A DNA stretch of 64,000 nt from CAYJFD01 sp964369605 (GCA_964369605.1 CAYJFD010000001.1:124001-188000), one strand, 5' to 3'; shown: positions 1-9,140, counted from the first letter of the stretch. Notes: generated by a model from the letters alone, not told the origin. Program-made: numbers and translations.

Positions 1-142
1 CGGAAGAGATGCCTCAGAGCTTCTACGTAAGGCTAAAGCAGCTAAGTTTGTAGCTGAGCACCCAAATGAGGTATGTCCTGCAAAATGGCAAGAAGGACAG
101 GAGACTCTAAAGCCTAGTATTGACCTAGTAGGAAAATTATAA
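1..142 (+). CDS. ahpC: AhpC peroxiredoxin, C-terminal part (cut by window edge)
   Basis: The frame open at the left edge encodes the last 46 residues of a 2-Cys peroxiredoxin and stops at 140-142. It contains VCPAKW, the resolving-cysteine motif of AhpC. AhpC reduces H2O2 and organic peroxides in the cytoplasm and is recycled by AhpF, whose gene starts 20 bases downstream on the same strand. The peroxidatic-cysteine half lies outside the window. Confidence 0.9.
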   Translation, partial: GRDASELLRKAKAAKFVAEHPNEVCPAKWQEGQETLKPSIDLVGKL

Positions 143-162
143 TAAAATAAAATAGAGATATT

Positions 163-1716
163 ATGTTAGACGCGAACTCATTAAATCAACTAAAAGAAGT
201 CTTTGGAAATCTTAATTCAAAATACATTTTGAACATAGAGGCAGATCCTATGCATCAAAGTAAAAAAGAATTGGTAGAATTATTAACAGATGTAGCATCG
301 TGTTCTGAAAATATCTCAGTGGAGATAAAAGATGGAAACTCTCTATCCTTTGATATACTCAAGGATGGGAGTCCATCTGGAATCTCATTTAGGGCAGTTC
401 CAAATGGTCACGAGTTCACCTCACTGTTACTTGCCATTTTAAACTTAGATGGAAAGGGAAAGAACTTGCCTGATCAAATGATAGCGACTAAAGTCGCTGC
501 ACTTAATGAAGGTGTAGAGCTGAAAACGTATGTTTCATTAACTTGCACAAACTGTCCAGATGTAGTTCAGGCTATTAATTCAATGGTAGCGATTAATCCA
601 TCAATTAAGCACGTAACTGTTGACGGCGGAATAAATAAGGAAGAAGTAGAAGCTTTGAACATTCAAGCAGTGCCTTCTGTATATTTAAATGGAGAGCTTC
701 TGCACGTAGGAAGGGCAGACTTTGCTACTCTATTGGAGAAAATCGAAAATAAAATAGGAACTCAACAAGTAGAGTTCACAACTCAAGAGCAAGAATTTGA
801 TGTACTAGTTGTAGGGGGAGGTCCAGCGGGAGCTGCTGCTGCAATATATTCAGCCAGAAAGGGTTTGAGAGTAGGAATAATAGCAGATAATATAGGCGGT
901 CAAGTAAAAGAGACTGTTGATATAGAAAATCTAATATCAAAGAAAAAAACTACAGGAGCTCAATTAGCAGCAGACCTTATGGGGCATATTTCTGAATATC
1001 CTATTTCAGTACTATCGAATAGAAAGGTCGAGAGACTAGAATTAGATGGAAAGAAAAAGAAAGTAATCGCCTCAACAGGAGAGGTTTTTGTAACTCCATC
1101 TTTAATAATCGCCACAGGAGCTAGCTGGAGAAAACTAGCTGTGCCTGGCGAGGAAGAATATATCGGTAGGGGCTTAGCATTCTGTCCTCACTGTGATGGC
1201 CCATTTTATAAAGGAAAGGATGTGGCAGTAATCGGCGGTGGAAACTCGGGAATAGAGGCGGCAATAGACCTAGCAGGGATAGCTTCTTCAGTAACCGTAA
1301 TCGAGTTCTTAGACCAATTAAAGGCTGATGAAGTCTTAGTAAAGAAAGCAGAATCTCTTCCAAATGTGAAATTTATTCTAAATTCAAAGACAAATGAGAT
1401 AATAGGAGATGGATCCAAGCTTACATCGATTCTAGTTGAGGATAGGGCAAGTGGAGAGCTTCGCAATATCGATTTTAATGGCGTTTTCGTACAGATAGGG
1501 TTGGTCCCTAACGCCAAAGTCTTCTCGGAAGTTTTAGATATAAATAGGGCTGGGGAAATAGAAATAGATTCGCACTGTAGAACAAATGTGCCAGGAATAT
1601 ATGCTGCAGGAGACGTTAGTAGCGTGCCGTATAAGCAAATAGTAATAGCGATGGGCGAGGGCGCAAAGGCGGCTCTAAGCGCATTCGACGATAGGATACG
1701 TGGGCTCTTAGATTAG
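163..1716 (+). CDS. ahpF: Alkyl hydroperoxide reductase subunit F
   Basis: FAD-dependent NAD(P)H oxidoreductase that passes electrons to AhpC. At 517 residues it has the family's usual length and order: an N-terminal double thioredoxin-like region (about 1-200) with the redox pair C128-TN-C131, an FAD-binding loop VVGGGPAG near 216, the thioredoxin-reductase type pair C341-PH-C344, and an NAD(P)-binding IGGGNSG just after it. The C-terminal IYAAGDV motif for FAD is present. It follows ahpC directly and is very likely cotranscribed as the peroxide-defence operon. All catalytic cysteines are intact. Confidence 0.96.
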   Translation: MLDANSLNQLKEVFGNLNSKYILNIEADPMHQSKKELVELLTDVASCSENISVEIKDGNSLSFDILKDGSPSGISFRAVPNGHEFTSLLLAILNLDGKGKNLPDQMIATKVAALNEGVELKTYVSLTCTNCPDVVQAINSMVAINPSIKHVTVDGGINKEEVEALNIQAVPSVYLNGELLHVGRADFATLLEKIENKIGTQQVEFTTQEQEFDVLVVGGGPAGAAAAIYSARKGLRVGIIADNIGGQVKETVDIENLISKKKTTGAQLAADLMGHISEYPISVLSNRKVERLELDGKKKKVIASTGEVFVTPSLIIATGASWRKLAVPGEEEYIGRGLAFCPHCDGPFYKGKDVAVIGGGNSGIEAAIDLAGIASSVTVIEFLDQLKADEVLVKKAESLPNVKFILNSKTNEIIGDGSKLTSILVEDRASGELRNIDFNGVFVQIGLVPNAKVFSEVLDINRAGEIEIDSHCRTNVPGIYAAGDVSSVPYKQIVIAMGEGAKAALSAFDDRIRGLLD

Positions 1717-1736
1717 ACCACGTACCTCACTTTTTT
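1697..1736 (+). terminator. Possible intrinsic terminator after ahpF
   Basis: A 7-bp stem TACGTGG (1697-1703) / CCACGTA (1718-1724) with a 14-nt loop spans the ahpF stop codon and is followed by a run of six T at about 1731. The stem is short, so this is a moderate call. Confidence 0.45.
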
Positions 1737-1739
1737 AAT

Positions 1740-2306
1740 TTACTCTTTCTCTAAGCGGGTTTTATAGCCAGCTGCTATCTTCCCTTTAGAGATATTATGA
1801 AGCTTAGCTCTTATCATTTTCTTTCTGATAGGAGCTGCTTTTTCTGTAAAGGTGATACCATCTAGATGATCTAGTTCGTGTTGTAGCATCCTTGCTGCAA
1901 AACCATCAAATGTTTCTACTTTCTCTTCTAGATTTTCATCAAAATAGTTGACGGTGATGACTTTTGGACGCTCTATACTACAGTGTACATCAGGAATACT
2001 TAGGCAGCCCTCCTCGTAAGTCGCTGTCTCGTCACTCTCACTAGTAACCTTAGGGTTAATCATTATCTTTTTAAAGTCCTTAAGATAGGAATATGTGTCT
2101 GATAAATCGCTTCCATCTACGATTAGTATACGAACACTCTTGCCTACCTGAGGTGCAGCTAGACCAATACCATTTGCAGCATACATCGTCTCGAACATAT
2201 CGTCTAGAAGCTGCTTTAGTTCATCTTTGTTAGTTTCTGAGATGTTAATTTCTTTGGCTGCTGTGTTTAGCACTTTTGAGCCATAAATATAAATAGGTAG
2301 TATCAT
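1740..2306 (-). CDS. def: Peptide deformylase
   Basis: Removes the N-terminal formyl group from nascent proteins. All three metal-site motifs are visible: GIGLAAPQVG (motif 1), EEGCLSIP (motif 2, metal-binding Cys) and HELDHLDG (motif 3, HExxH-type ligands and catalytic Glu). The frame is open far upstream through ruvX, but family length and the typical MILPIYIYG start place the start at 2306, giving 188 residues. It lies 22 bases downstream of ruvX on the same strand, so the two are probably one transcript. Confidence 0.95.
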   Translation of the reverse strand: MILPIYIYGSKVLNTAAKEINISETNKDELKQLLDDMFETMYAANGIGLAAPQVGKSVRILIVDGSDLSDTYSYLKDFKKIMINPKVTSESDETATYEEGCLSIPDVHCSIERPKVITVNYFDENLEEKVETFDGFAARMLQHELDHLDGITFTEKAAPIRKKMIRAKLHNISKGKIAAGYKTRLEKE

Positions 2307-2328
2307 ATTGCCGTGTAAAAAATAATGA

Positions 2329-2745
2329 TTATTTAATTTTTCTATCCATGTATGTTTGTAAGATAATAGCCGCGCTAACTTTATCAACAGCTGCCTTATC
2401 TTGTCTATCCTTTTTTTTAACCCCACTATCAATAAGTGACTTAAAAGCAAGTACAGACGTGAAGCGCTCGTCTTCAAAGGTGATCGGGATGTCAGGGAAG
2501 TTCTTTTCCAACTGCGCAATAAAAGGCTTTAGGTAGATTACGCACTCAGCGTCTTGGTTGTTGAGGTTTTTAGGGTAGCCAACAATAAATCTTTCTATTG
2601 CCTGTTTTTGGGTATAATCTTTAAGATATTCAATTATCTTTGCAGTTGGAATGGTTTCTAGAGGACTTGCAAAAATCCCTAGAGGGTCGCTGATAGCTAT
2701 ACCTATTCTTTTGCGACCAAAATCAATTCCCATTAATCGTTTCAT
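2329..2745 (-). CDS. ruvX: RuvX/YqgF Holliday-junction resolvase-like protein
   Basis: RNase H-fold protein of 138 residues, the normal size. It begins MKRLMGIDFGRKRIGIA, the conserved first acidic strand (DFG-K-IG), and has DERFTS in the position of the DERxTS motif. The family is linked to 16S rRNA 5' maturation and possibly Holliday-junction resolution. A -7 box TACATTTG sits exactly 4 nt before the ATG, so the message may be leaderless. It is divergent from the M23 peptidase gene and upstream of def. Confidence 0.9.
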   Translation of the reverse strand: MKRLMGIDFGRKRIGIAISDPLGIFASPLETIPTAKIIEYLKDYTQKQAIERFIVGYPKNLNNQDAECVIYLKPFIAQLEKNFPDIPITFEDERFTSVLAFKSLIDSGVKKKDRQDKAAVDKVSAAIILQTYMDRKIK

Positions 2746-2749
2746 TTTG

Positions 2750-2757
2750 CAAATGTA
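2750..2757 (-). promoter_or_regulatory. -7 box of ruvX-def, 4 nt before the start codon
   Basis: TACATTTG on the minus strand matches the Bacteroidetes -7 consensus TAnnTTTG. A TTTG lies 17 nt upstream (2775-2778). The box ends 4 nt before the ruvX ATG at 2745, which would put the start of transcription at or next to the start codon. Confidence 0.6.
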
Positions 2758-2765
2758 GTTAGTTT

Positions 2766-3635
2766 ATGCCTAAACAAAAAAAAAGTACACAATTTAAGCG
2801 AATCAGGTTTGTAATTTCTGATGATACAACACATAATAGCCTCTTTGTTTACAGAGGGTCAAGAAAAACAATTCTAACTACTATAGCCTCAGCAGTGGTA
2901 TTGTTTATAGCATTATTGACATCCTTGATATTATTTACCCCAGTCAAGAGGCTAGCTCCTGGTTATCCTTCGAATGAAACAGTGATAGAGGCCTTGGAAA
3001 ATGCAAGAAAATTAGACTCTTTAGAGAAGCAAGTGAGGGTATGGGCTATGCAATTTTCTAATATTCAAAAAGTTTTAGCCGGAGAGCCGGTGCAACGCTT
3101 AGATAGTCTTTTTAAGGTTAATACTCCCTTGGATAGGGAAGTTGTGCAGGAAAGGCAGTATGCGAAGGAGGATTCTATCATTAGGGATGTAGTGGCAAAC
3201 TATGATAGATATAGTTTATCAGCAGATGCTGAAATAAGTGATATGGTAGACGATATAGTACTCTTTCCACCTGTCAAGGGAATAGTCTCTCAGGCTTATA
3301 ATGAAGGGAGTTCACATCCTTATGTCGATATAGCGGTGGAGGAGAATACAACGGCTTTCTCTGTAGCTCAAGGAGTCGTAGTCTCTGCTATGTGGACAGA
3401 TGAAGTAGGCTTTGTATGTCATATTCAACATCCTAATGGATTGTTGTCGGTGTATAAGCATTTAACAAAATTATTGGTTGAGGTCGGAGACAGGGTAATA
3501 GCAGGAGCACCTATTGCGCAAGTAGGGGATGTGGGTACCTTATCAACAGGTCCTCATTTGCATCTTGAATTATGGAGTGAGGGGGAGCCTCTAGACCCAG
3601 CACAATACATTGAAAATCTATCATATAAGTACTAA
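2766..3635 (+). CDS. M23 family metallopeptidase, membrane-anchored
   Basis: Bacterial envelope endopeptidase of the LytM/M23 fold, 289 residues. A basic N-terminus precedes one membrane segment (about 36-59), then a helical stretch (about 72-115) and the M23 domain (about 175-285). The zinc ligands are visible as HPYVD (HxxxD) and HLHLEL (HxH), so the domain looks catalytically competent rather than a degenerate LytM activator. It would act on peptidoglycan cross-links in the periplasm. It ends one base before dxr and appears cotranscribed with dxr and rseP. Confidence 0.88.
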   Translation: MPKQKKSTQFKRIRFVISDDTTHNSLFVYRGSRKTILTTIASAVVLFIALLTSLILFTPVKRLAPGYPSNETVIEALENARKLDSLEKQVRVWAMQFSNIQKVLAGEPVQRLDSLFKVNTPLDREVVQERQYAKEDSIIRDVVANYDRYSLSADAEISDMVDDIVLFPPVKGIVSQAYNEGSSHPYVDIAVEENTTAFSVAQGVVVSAMWTDEVGFVCHIQHPNGLLSVYKHLTKLLVEVGDRVIAGAPIAQVGDVGTLSTGPHLHLELWSEGEPLDPAQYIENLSYKY

Positions 3636-3636
3636 T

Positions 3637-4788
3637 ATGGAAAAAAGAAGAGTCGCAATACTTGGATCGACAGGGTCAATAGGAGTGCAAGCGCTTGATG
3701 TAATAAGTCAGAATAAAGATAAATTTCAGGTAGAACTCTTGACGGCAAATTCAAATAGTGCCTTATTAATAGAGCAAGCAATAGAATTTGATGTCAATAC
3801 GGTAATTATTTGTGACAAACAGTTATATCAGCAAGTAGATGAAGCCTTAAGGCCTTACCATATAAAGGTATTTGCTGGGCTAGATTCTATAGTAGAGTAT
3901 ATCTCGAGTTCTTCTGATATTGATATTGTCCTTTCTGCCCTGGTGGGCTTTAGCGGCTTGAAGCCAGCACTTGCAACTTTAAACTCCGGTATTGCGCTAG
4001 CATTAGCAAATAAGGAGACTCTTGTCGCAGCTGGAGCTATAGTGATGGAGAGCTCCTTGCGTAGCAATGCCCCGATTATCCCAGTTGACTCTGAGCATTC
4101 CGCAATATTTCAATCCTTAATGGGGGAAAATTCTAGGGTAGAAAAGTTAATTTTAACTGCTTCTGGAGGACCATTTAGGTATTCTAGTCTGGAAGAGATA
4201 CGTAGTGCTACCTTGAAGCAGGCTCTGAATCATCCAAACTGGGCTATGGGCTCAAAGGTGACTATTGACTCTGCGAGTATGATGAATAAGGGGCTAGAAA
4301 TGATAGAGGCTATGTGGCTTTTTGAGGCAGATCCAAAGGATATAGAGATACTGATACACCCTGAATCTATTATACATTCGATGATTCAGTATTATGATGG
4401 CTCTGTATTTGCACAAATGAGCATACCAGATATGAGAATCCCGATACAGTTTGCTCTTTCTTATCCAAATAGATTGGATCTAAATACTCAAAGGGTTGAT
4501 TTTAAGAAGCTTTCTAGTCTTAATTTTATGGAGGCTCAGCCTGAGAAGTTTCCGTGTCTGGGACTAGCCTATCAGGCAGCCAAGATGGGTGGAAATATGG
4601 CTTGTATTATGAATGCGGCAAATGAGGTCGCGGTTTCGAATGTACTCAGTGAAAGACTGCCTTTTTACAGAATAGCCTCTGTTGTAGAAAAAACGATGGA
4701 GAAGTCGCTATTTTTACCAAATCCTACTTTAGAGGATATTTTTGAAACAGATAAATTAGCGCGAATTTGCGCCTTAGAATATATATAA
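3637..4788 (+). CDS. dxr: 1-deoxy-D-xylulose-5-phosphate reductoisomerase
   Basis: Second step of the MEP isoprenoid pathway: converts DXP to MEP with NADPH. It starts MEKRRVAILGSTGSIG, the Rossmann loop, and carries PVDSEHSAIFQ (metal/substrate site) and the NHPNW and TIDSASMMNKGLE motifs. The start is taken at 3637, 383 residues; the frame is open slightly further upstream but that would overlap the preceding gene. It overlaps rseP by one base in a TAATG junction, as expected for translational coupling. Confidence 0.96.
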   Translation: MEKRRVAILGSTGSIGVQALDVISQNKDKFQVELLTANSNSALLIEQAIEFDVNTVIICDKQLYQQVDEALRPYHIKVFAGLDSIVEYISSSSDIDIVLSALVGFSGLKPALATLNSGIALALANKETLVAAGAIVMESSLRSNAPIIPVDSEHSAIFQSLMGENSRVEKLILTASGGPFRYSSLEEIRSATLKQALNHPNWAMGSKVTIDSASMMNKGLEMIEAMWLFEADPKDIEILIHPESIIHSMIQYYDGSVFAQMSIPDMRIPIQFALSYPNRLDLNTQRVDFKKLSSLNFMEAQPEKFPCLGLAYQAAKMGGNMACIMNAANEVAVSNVLSERLPFYRIASVVEKTMEKSLFLPNPTLEDIFETDKLARICALEYI

Positions 4789-6104
4789 TGGAAGGTTTAA
4801 TGAAAGTGGCACAAATAATATTTGTGTTATCAGTATTGGTGTTTGTTCATGAATTGGGGCATTATTGTTTTGCTCGTTTGTTTAAAATGAGGGTTGAGAA
4901 GTTTTATCTTTTCTTTCCGCCTGCTCTAATCAAATTTAAACGAAAAAAATCAGATACAGAGTGGGGACTTGGCTCTATTCCTTTAGGTGGGTTCTGTAAG
5001 ATCTCAGGAATGGTTGATGAGTCTATGGATAATTCACCTACGGAGAGTGAAGCTAAACCCTGGGAGTTTAGAAGTAAGCCGGCGTGGCAGCGATTTCTAG
5101 TGCTTTTTGGAGGAATTCTCTACAATCTGATTTTTGCTGTATTAATGTTTTCTGTAATATATTTTACTTGGGGTGATAGTTACTTGAAAAATTCGGATGT
5201 AACGCAAGGAATAGAAGTGAATGATTTGTCTTATGAATTAGGTTTTAGAAATGGAGACAGAATATATAAAGTAGGAGACGAAATAGTTGAGGATTTTAGT
5301 GATATTTGGTTTACACTAGTAAAAAACTCAGCATCCTCTGTTACTGTTCTTAGATCTAGTGATACCTTAAAGATAGATATTGATCCTTTATATCAGCCAG
5401 CGATTATGAATAATCCTCAGATGTTCTCACTTGCTCTGCCTACGCTGGTATTGCAGGTGCCAGAAAATTCAATAAATGTAGACGCGAACTTAGAGCCTGG
5501 AGATATTATAACAAAGGTAGGGGATGACCCTGTTGTTACGTTTCAGGAAGTTCAGAATGCTCTACAAAAATATAAGTCCTCAAATATATTAGTGGAAGTT
5601 CTAAGAAATGGAGAAAAGGTATTAGTAGAGGTGAAGTGTTCTGAGGAAGCGAAGCTGGAGGTGCATCTTCAGAAAGATATGAGTGTTTTGAATTTTACGC
5701 ATAGGGAATATACCTTATTTTCTTCTTTTGGGGCAGGGTTTAAGAAAATGACTACTTCAGTGAGTGATTATCTAAAGCAGTTACGTTTGATAATTACTCC
5801 AAAGACTGAGGCTTATAAGTCCGTAGGAAGTATTATTTCTATAGGAAGTATACTTCCTGTTGTCTGGAACTGGAGAGTTGTCTGGGAAGTGTGTGCAAGT
5901 TTGTCCATTATGTTAGCTGTTTTCAACTTTATTCCTATCCCTGGCTTAGATGGAGGGCATATCCTTTTTACTTTATATGAGATGATAACAAGAAGAAAAC
6001 CTTCGAAAGCCTTTTTAATAAGAGCGCAGATGATAGGGATGACACTCCTAATGATTCTTGTCTTTCTTGCTATTAGTAACGATATAGTTCGTTTATTTAA
6101 CTAG
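4788..6104 (+). CDS. rseP: RseP-type site-2 protease
   Basis: Intramembrane zinc metalloprotease of about 438 residues. It has HELGH in the first membrane helix, a central pair of PDZ-like regions (about 130-300; the second contains LEPGDIITKVGDDPV), and a C-terminal PGLDGGHILF segment providing the third metal ligand. In bacteria this family cleaves anti-sigma factors and remnant signal peptides. The start is taken at the ATG overlapping the dxr stop (TAATG); an ATG at 4800, preceded by a GGAAGG-like sequence, is an alternative. The dxr-rseP order is common in Bacteroidetes. Confidence 0.94.
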   Translation: MEGLMKVAQIIFVLSVLVFVHELGHYCFARLFKMRVEKFYLFFPPALIKFKRKKSDTEWGLGSIPLGGFCKISGMVDESMDNSPTESEAKPWEFRSKPAWQRFLVLFGGILYNLIFAVLMFSVIYFTWGDSYLKNSDVTQGIEVNDLSYELGFRNGDRIYKVGDEIVEDFSDIWFTLVKNSASSVTVLRSSDTLKIDIDPLYQPAIMNNPQMFSLALPTLVLQVPENSINVDANLEPGDIITKVGDDPVVTFQEVQNALQKYKSSNILVEVLRNGEKVLVEVKCSEEAKLEVHLQKDMSVLNFTHREYTLFSSFGAGFKKMTTSVSDYLKQLRLIITPKTEAYKSVGSIISIGSILPVVWNWRVVWEVCASLSIMLAVFNFIPIPGLDGGHILFTLYEMITRRKPSKAFLIRAQMIGMTLLMILVFLAISNDIVRLFN

Positions 6105-6129
6105 GAGTATTGTGATAAAGATTTTTTTT

Positions 6130-6137
6130 TAACTTTG
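6130..6137 (+). promoter_or_regulatory. -7 box upstream of the DUF4837 lipoprotein gene
   Basis: TAACTTTG fits TAnnTTTG and lies 28 nt before the ATG at 6166. No clear -33 TTTG was found at the ideal spacing. Confidence 0.5.
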
Positions 6138-6165
6138 TAAGAATTAGAATATAAAATAATATAGA

Positions 6166-7185
6166 ATGAAGAAGTTTATCGTTTTTTGTCTTGTTGCAGC
6201 CCTGGGTTTGCTGTCTTGTGCTCCAAAGAGTAATAGGGATTATCTCCCAGCTATCAGTGGCCCGTCGGGCGACGTGCTAGTAATAATCGGAAAAAATATA
6301 TGGGGAAGTAAGACAGGATCTAAGCTAAAGGAGGTCCTAACATCCGAATTTCCTTCCTTGCCACAGAAAGAGGCTAGATTTACGGTGCTAAATACGCCTC
6401 ATAGCACTTTTAATGGAACATATCGTTTTCATAGAAATATAATTATATGTGAAGTGCGCAACCATGAAGATGGTATGAAAAAGGGTATTTTCTTTGAAAA
6501 AGATAAGTGGGCAAAGCACCAAGCGGTAATAACTATCGTAGCATCGTCTATACAAGAAACTTATGATATCATAGCAGAGAATGAGAAAAAGATAATTAAT
6601 TTCTTAGAGGAAGCGGAGATCGAAAGAGCGACTCGTACCTCAATGATCTATGCAAATGAAAAATTGAAGACAGAACTAGAGGAGAAATTCTCATATACAG
6701 TGTCTATTCCTAAGGATTTTAGTGTTAAAATGTCAACGGATGACTTTATGTGGATTTCTTATGAAACTACTTACGAAAACAAAGGAGTATTAATATATAC
6801 TTACCCTATCGAAGATATAAATAATGTTGACTTGAAATATCTGATTAAAAAAAGAGATGAAGTGCTAAAGAAGAATGTTCCAGGAGCAAGAGAGGATAGC
6901 TATATGATAACAAGCGATTACTCAGAGGTGTTAATGACTCAGGTAACGAGTAAGAGTGGAGATTATTTAGAGTTAAGGGGGCTCTGGGAACTTAAGAATG
7001 ACTTTATGGGAGGACCTTTCATAACTAATGTTTATATAGACGAGGAGCGCAAAATGGCAACAGTAATAGATGGATTTATTTACGCTCCTAGATATAATAA
7101 GAGAGAATATGTAAGGCAGATGACAGGGATTTTAAGAACTTTTAAGGAAGTTAAAAAAGATGAAATAACTGCACAGGTGGAGTAA
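6166..7185 (+). CDS. DUF4837 family lipoprotein
   Basis: 339-residue predicted lipoprotein: a short hydrophobic signal ending in LLSC with the lipid-modified cysteine at 18. The rest is soluble, alternating strands and helices, and matches from memory the Bacteroidetes-specific DUF4837 family (start GPSGDVLVII, a central FxWI-like segment, and a C-terminal GGPFITNVYIDEERK stretch). Function is not known. It follows rseP after 61 bases with its own -7 box and precedes the tRNA-Glu/rpsT unit. Confidence 0.8.
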   Translation: MKKFIVFCLVAALGLLSCAPKSNRDYLPAISGPSGDVLVIIGKNIWGSKTGSKLKEVLTSEFPSLPQKEARFTVLNTPHSTFNGTYRFHRNIIICEVRNHEDGMKKGIFFEKDKWAKHQAVITIVASSIQETYDIIAENEKKIINFLEEAEIERATRTSMIYANEKLKTELEEKFSYTVSIPKDFSVKMSTDDFMWISYETTYENKGVLIYTYPIEDINNVDLKYLIKKRDEVLKKNVPGAREDSYMITSDYSEVLMTQVTSKSGDYLELRGLWELKNDFMGGPFITNVYIDEERKMATVIDGFIYAPRYNKREYVRQMTGILRTFKEVKKDEITAQVE

Positions 7186-7261
7186 TTGTCTGATTTGTAG
7201 GAGAGTGCGTGGTTTGAGTGAGAAGTTTTTGAAAAAAAATAAAAAAATATTTGAAGAAAAA

Positions 7262-7292
7262 TTTGGAAGAAGAAAAATTATTTCTACCTTTG
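7262..7292 (+). promoter_or_regulatory. Promoter of tRNA-Glu/rpsT
   Basis: TTTG (7262-7265), 19-nt spacer, then TACCTTTG (7285-7292), a full match to the Bacteroidetes TTTG-N19-TAnnTTTG promoter. The tRNA begins 43 nt downstream. The tRNA-Ser promoter in this window has the same spacing. Confidence 0.8.
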
Positions 7293-7334
7293 CACTCCCA
7301 AGAGACAGAGAAACTCTCTGACTTGTCAAAGAAT

Positions 7335-7406
7335 GGTCGGTTCGTCTAACGGTTAGGACTCAAGATTTTCATTCTTGCAATAGGGGTTCGATTCCCCTAC
7401 CGACTG
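7335..7406 (+). tRNA. tRNA-Glu (anticodon TTC)
   Basis: 72-nt cloverleaf with acceptor arms GGTCGGT / ACCGACT, a T-arm AGGGGTTCGATTCCCCT, and an anticodon loop TTTTCAT, giving anticodon TTC. The discriminator base is G and CCA is not encoded. rpsT starts 20 bases downstream, so both may come from one primary transcript. Confidence 0.95.
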
Positions 7407-7425
7407 CTAATAAAAAAAATAATTT

Positions 7426-7680
7426 ATGCCAAATCACGCATCAGCAGAAAAGCGCCAACGCCAAAGCGAAAAGCGCAGGTTGCATAATAGGTATTATGCA
7501 AGAACCACAAGGAACGCTATCAGAGCCTTGAGAAATACAACAGATAAGGAGGCTGCAACATCACTTCTTCCAAAAGTTTCGTCAATGATTGACAAACTTG
7601 CGAAAATAAATGTTATTCACAAGAATAAAGCAGCAAACTTAAAAAGCGGTATCGCATATCACGTGAGTAAATTATCTTAA
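7426..7680 (+). CDS. rpsT: 30S ribosomal protein S20
   Basis: 84-residue basic, helical protein beginning MPNHASAEKRQRQSEKRR and containing KAANLKSGIAYHV, both typical of S20, a primary 16S rRNA binding protein of the small subunit. It lies directly after tRNA-Glu and is followed by a strong terminator. Confidence 0.95.
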   Translation: MPNHASAEKRQRQSEKRRLHNRYYARTTRNAIRALRNTTDKEAATSLLPKVSSMIDKLAKINVIHKNKAANLKSGIAYHVSKLS

Positions 7681-7704
7681 TCGATAATATTCATAGAAAC
7701 AGAG

Positions 7705-7733
7705 AAGCTCCCCAGCAAAGGGGAGCTTTTTTT
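7705..7733 (+). terminator. Intrinsic terminator after rpsT
   Basis: A perfect 9-bp stem AAGCTCCCC (7705-7713) / GGGGAGCTT (7720-7728) with a 6-nt loop, followed by a T run. It closes the tRNA-Glu/rpsT unit. Confidence 0.92.
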
Positions 7734-7752
7734 ATATAAATTACTGAAAGAA

Positions 7753-8442
7753 ATGGAGCAGAGAGAAACGATTAAGCAGTGGAAGGAAGATGAGCGACCA
7801 AGAGAGAAGCTACTAAGTAAAGGAAGTACAGTTCTTAGTGATGCAGAGCTTTTGGCTATACTCCTTAGAGTTGGAGGAAGAGGGAAGACAGCTATAGATT
7901 TGGCAAAAGAAGTGTTAAGGCGCGCAGACAATTCCCTAGTATCCTTATCAAAGATGTCGATAGATGCCTTGTCGCAAATAAAAGGTGTAGGAAAGGTGAA
8001 AGCTATAACGGTAAGTGCTATCTTTGAATTATCGCAAAGATTACTTCTGGAGAGTCCAAAAGAAAGCCAACAAATATCCAGTTCCGAGATGATTTATAAA
8101 ATTATGGCGCCAAAACTGAAAGATTTGTTATACGAAGAATGCTGGGCAATATACTTAAATAAGGCAAATAAGATAATTGCAAAAGAAAGAGTAAGTATAG
8201 GCGGTGTAGCTTCTACGGTAGTAGATATAAGGATAATAATGAAAAAAGCCATAGAGAAGTTAGCAAGTGCCATCATCCTTGTGCATAATCACCCTTCGGG
8301 GAATATTTCTCCAAGCCTTCAGGATAAGGAACAAACCCGAAAGTTAAAGGAGTCGTGTGGTTTCATGGATATTACTTTGTTGGACCATATAATTATCGCA
8401 GCAAATAAGTATTTTAGTTTTGCTGACGAATCGATAATTTAA
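7753..8442 (+). CDS. radC: RadC/YsdA family JAB1-MPN protein
   Basis: 229 residues: an N-terminal helical region with a helix-hairpin-helix-like stretch (SQIKGVGKVKA, about 76-86) and a C-terminal JAMM metalloprotease-like domain with the HNHPSGNISPSLQD motif (HxHPSG...SxxD, zinc ligands intact). The family was once linked to DNA repair; its true role is unsettled. It stands alone between the rpsT terminator and upp. Confidence 0.93.
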   Translation: MEQRETIKQWKEDERPREKLLSKGSTVLSDAELLAILLRVGGRGKTAIDLAKEVLRRADNSLVSLSKMSIDALSQIKGVGKVKAITVSAIFELSQRLLLESPKESQQISSSEMIYKIMAPKLKDLLYEECWAIYLNKANKIIAKERVSIGGVASTVVDIRIIMKKAIEKLASAIILVHNHPSGNISPSLQDKEQTRKLKESCGFMDITLLDHIIIAANKYFSFADESII

Positions 8443-8453
8443 ATATTATTTTG

Positions 8454-8461
8454 TATCTTTG
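8454..8461 (+). promoter_or_regulatory. -7 box upstream of upp
   Basis: TATCTTTG matches TAnnTTTG and lies 25 nt before the upp ATG. No TTTG was found at the expected upstream distance. Confidence 0.5.
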
Positions 8462-8486
8462 GTTTCTATTAAAACTATAAATACCT

Positions 8487-9140
8487 ATGAAAATCATTAA
8501 TCTTGGAGAGAAGACCTCAATTTTAAATCAATATTTGGCAGAAATAAGAGATACTACTATTCAGAAAGACAGTATGAGGTTTAGGCGAAATATGGAGCGA
8601 ATGGGTGAGATCTTTGCCTATGAGATATCAAAAACTTTGACTTATGAAAAGATGGAGGTTAGAACTCCTCTAGGAATAGCTCAATCAGATATTTTAACAG
8701 ACAATGTAATTATTTCAAGCATCCTAAGAGCAGGTATCCCAGTGCATCAGGGTGTATTGAATTATTTTGACAAGGCTCAAAATGCATTTATTGCAGCATA
8801 TAGAAAGTATGGAAAGGATAATAAGTTCGAGATAAAACTTGAGTATGCAGCCTCTCCAAATATTGACGATAAGGTTTTAATTCTTTCAGATTCGATGATA
8901 GCAACAGGTGCGTCTATAGAACTCACTTATGAGAACTTACTTCTAAATGGAACTCCAAAGGTAACCCATGTAGTAGCCCCTATTGCAAGTGCTCTAGCTG
9001 TGGAAAATCTTCAAAAATCAGTTATTTTTAAAGATGTTGTACTTTGGGTTGGCGCGATAGATGAAGAACTTACTAATAAGTCCTATATAGTGCCTGGTTT
9101 AGGTGATGCTGGAGATTTAGCTTACGGAAGTAAGCTCTAG
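8487..9140 (+). CDS. upp: Uracil phosphoribosyltransferase
   Basis: Salvage of uracil to UMP with PRPP. 217 residues, with the PRPP-binding loop as SDSMIATGASIE and the C-terminal PGLGDAGDLAYG uracil-binding motif. The region ISSILRAGIPVHQGVL corresponds to the conserved RAG segment. The last four bases overlap the end of convergent rpoN. Confidence 0.93.
   Translation: MKIINLGEKTSILNQYLAEIRDTTIQKDSMRFRRNMERMGEIFAYEISKTLTYEKMEVRTPLGIAQSDILTDNVIISSILRAGIPVHQGVLNYFDKAQNAFIAAYRKYGKDNKFEIKLEYAASPNIDDKVLILSDSMIATGASIELTYENLLLNGTPKVTHVVAPIASALAVENLQKSVIFKDVVLWVGAIDEELTNKSYIVPGLGDAGDLAYGSKL

Noticed and set aside
1121..1517. Antisense frames within ahpF
   Set aside because: Shadow frames of a well-supported gene with low-complexity Leu/Ser/Pro-rich translations.
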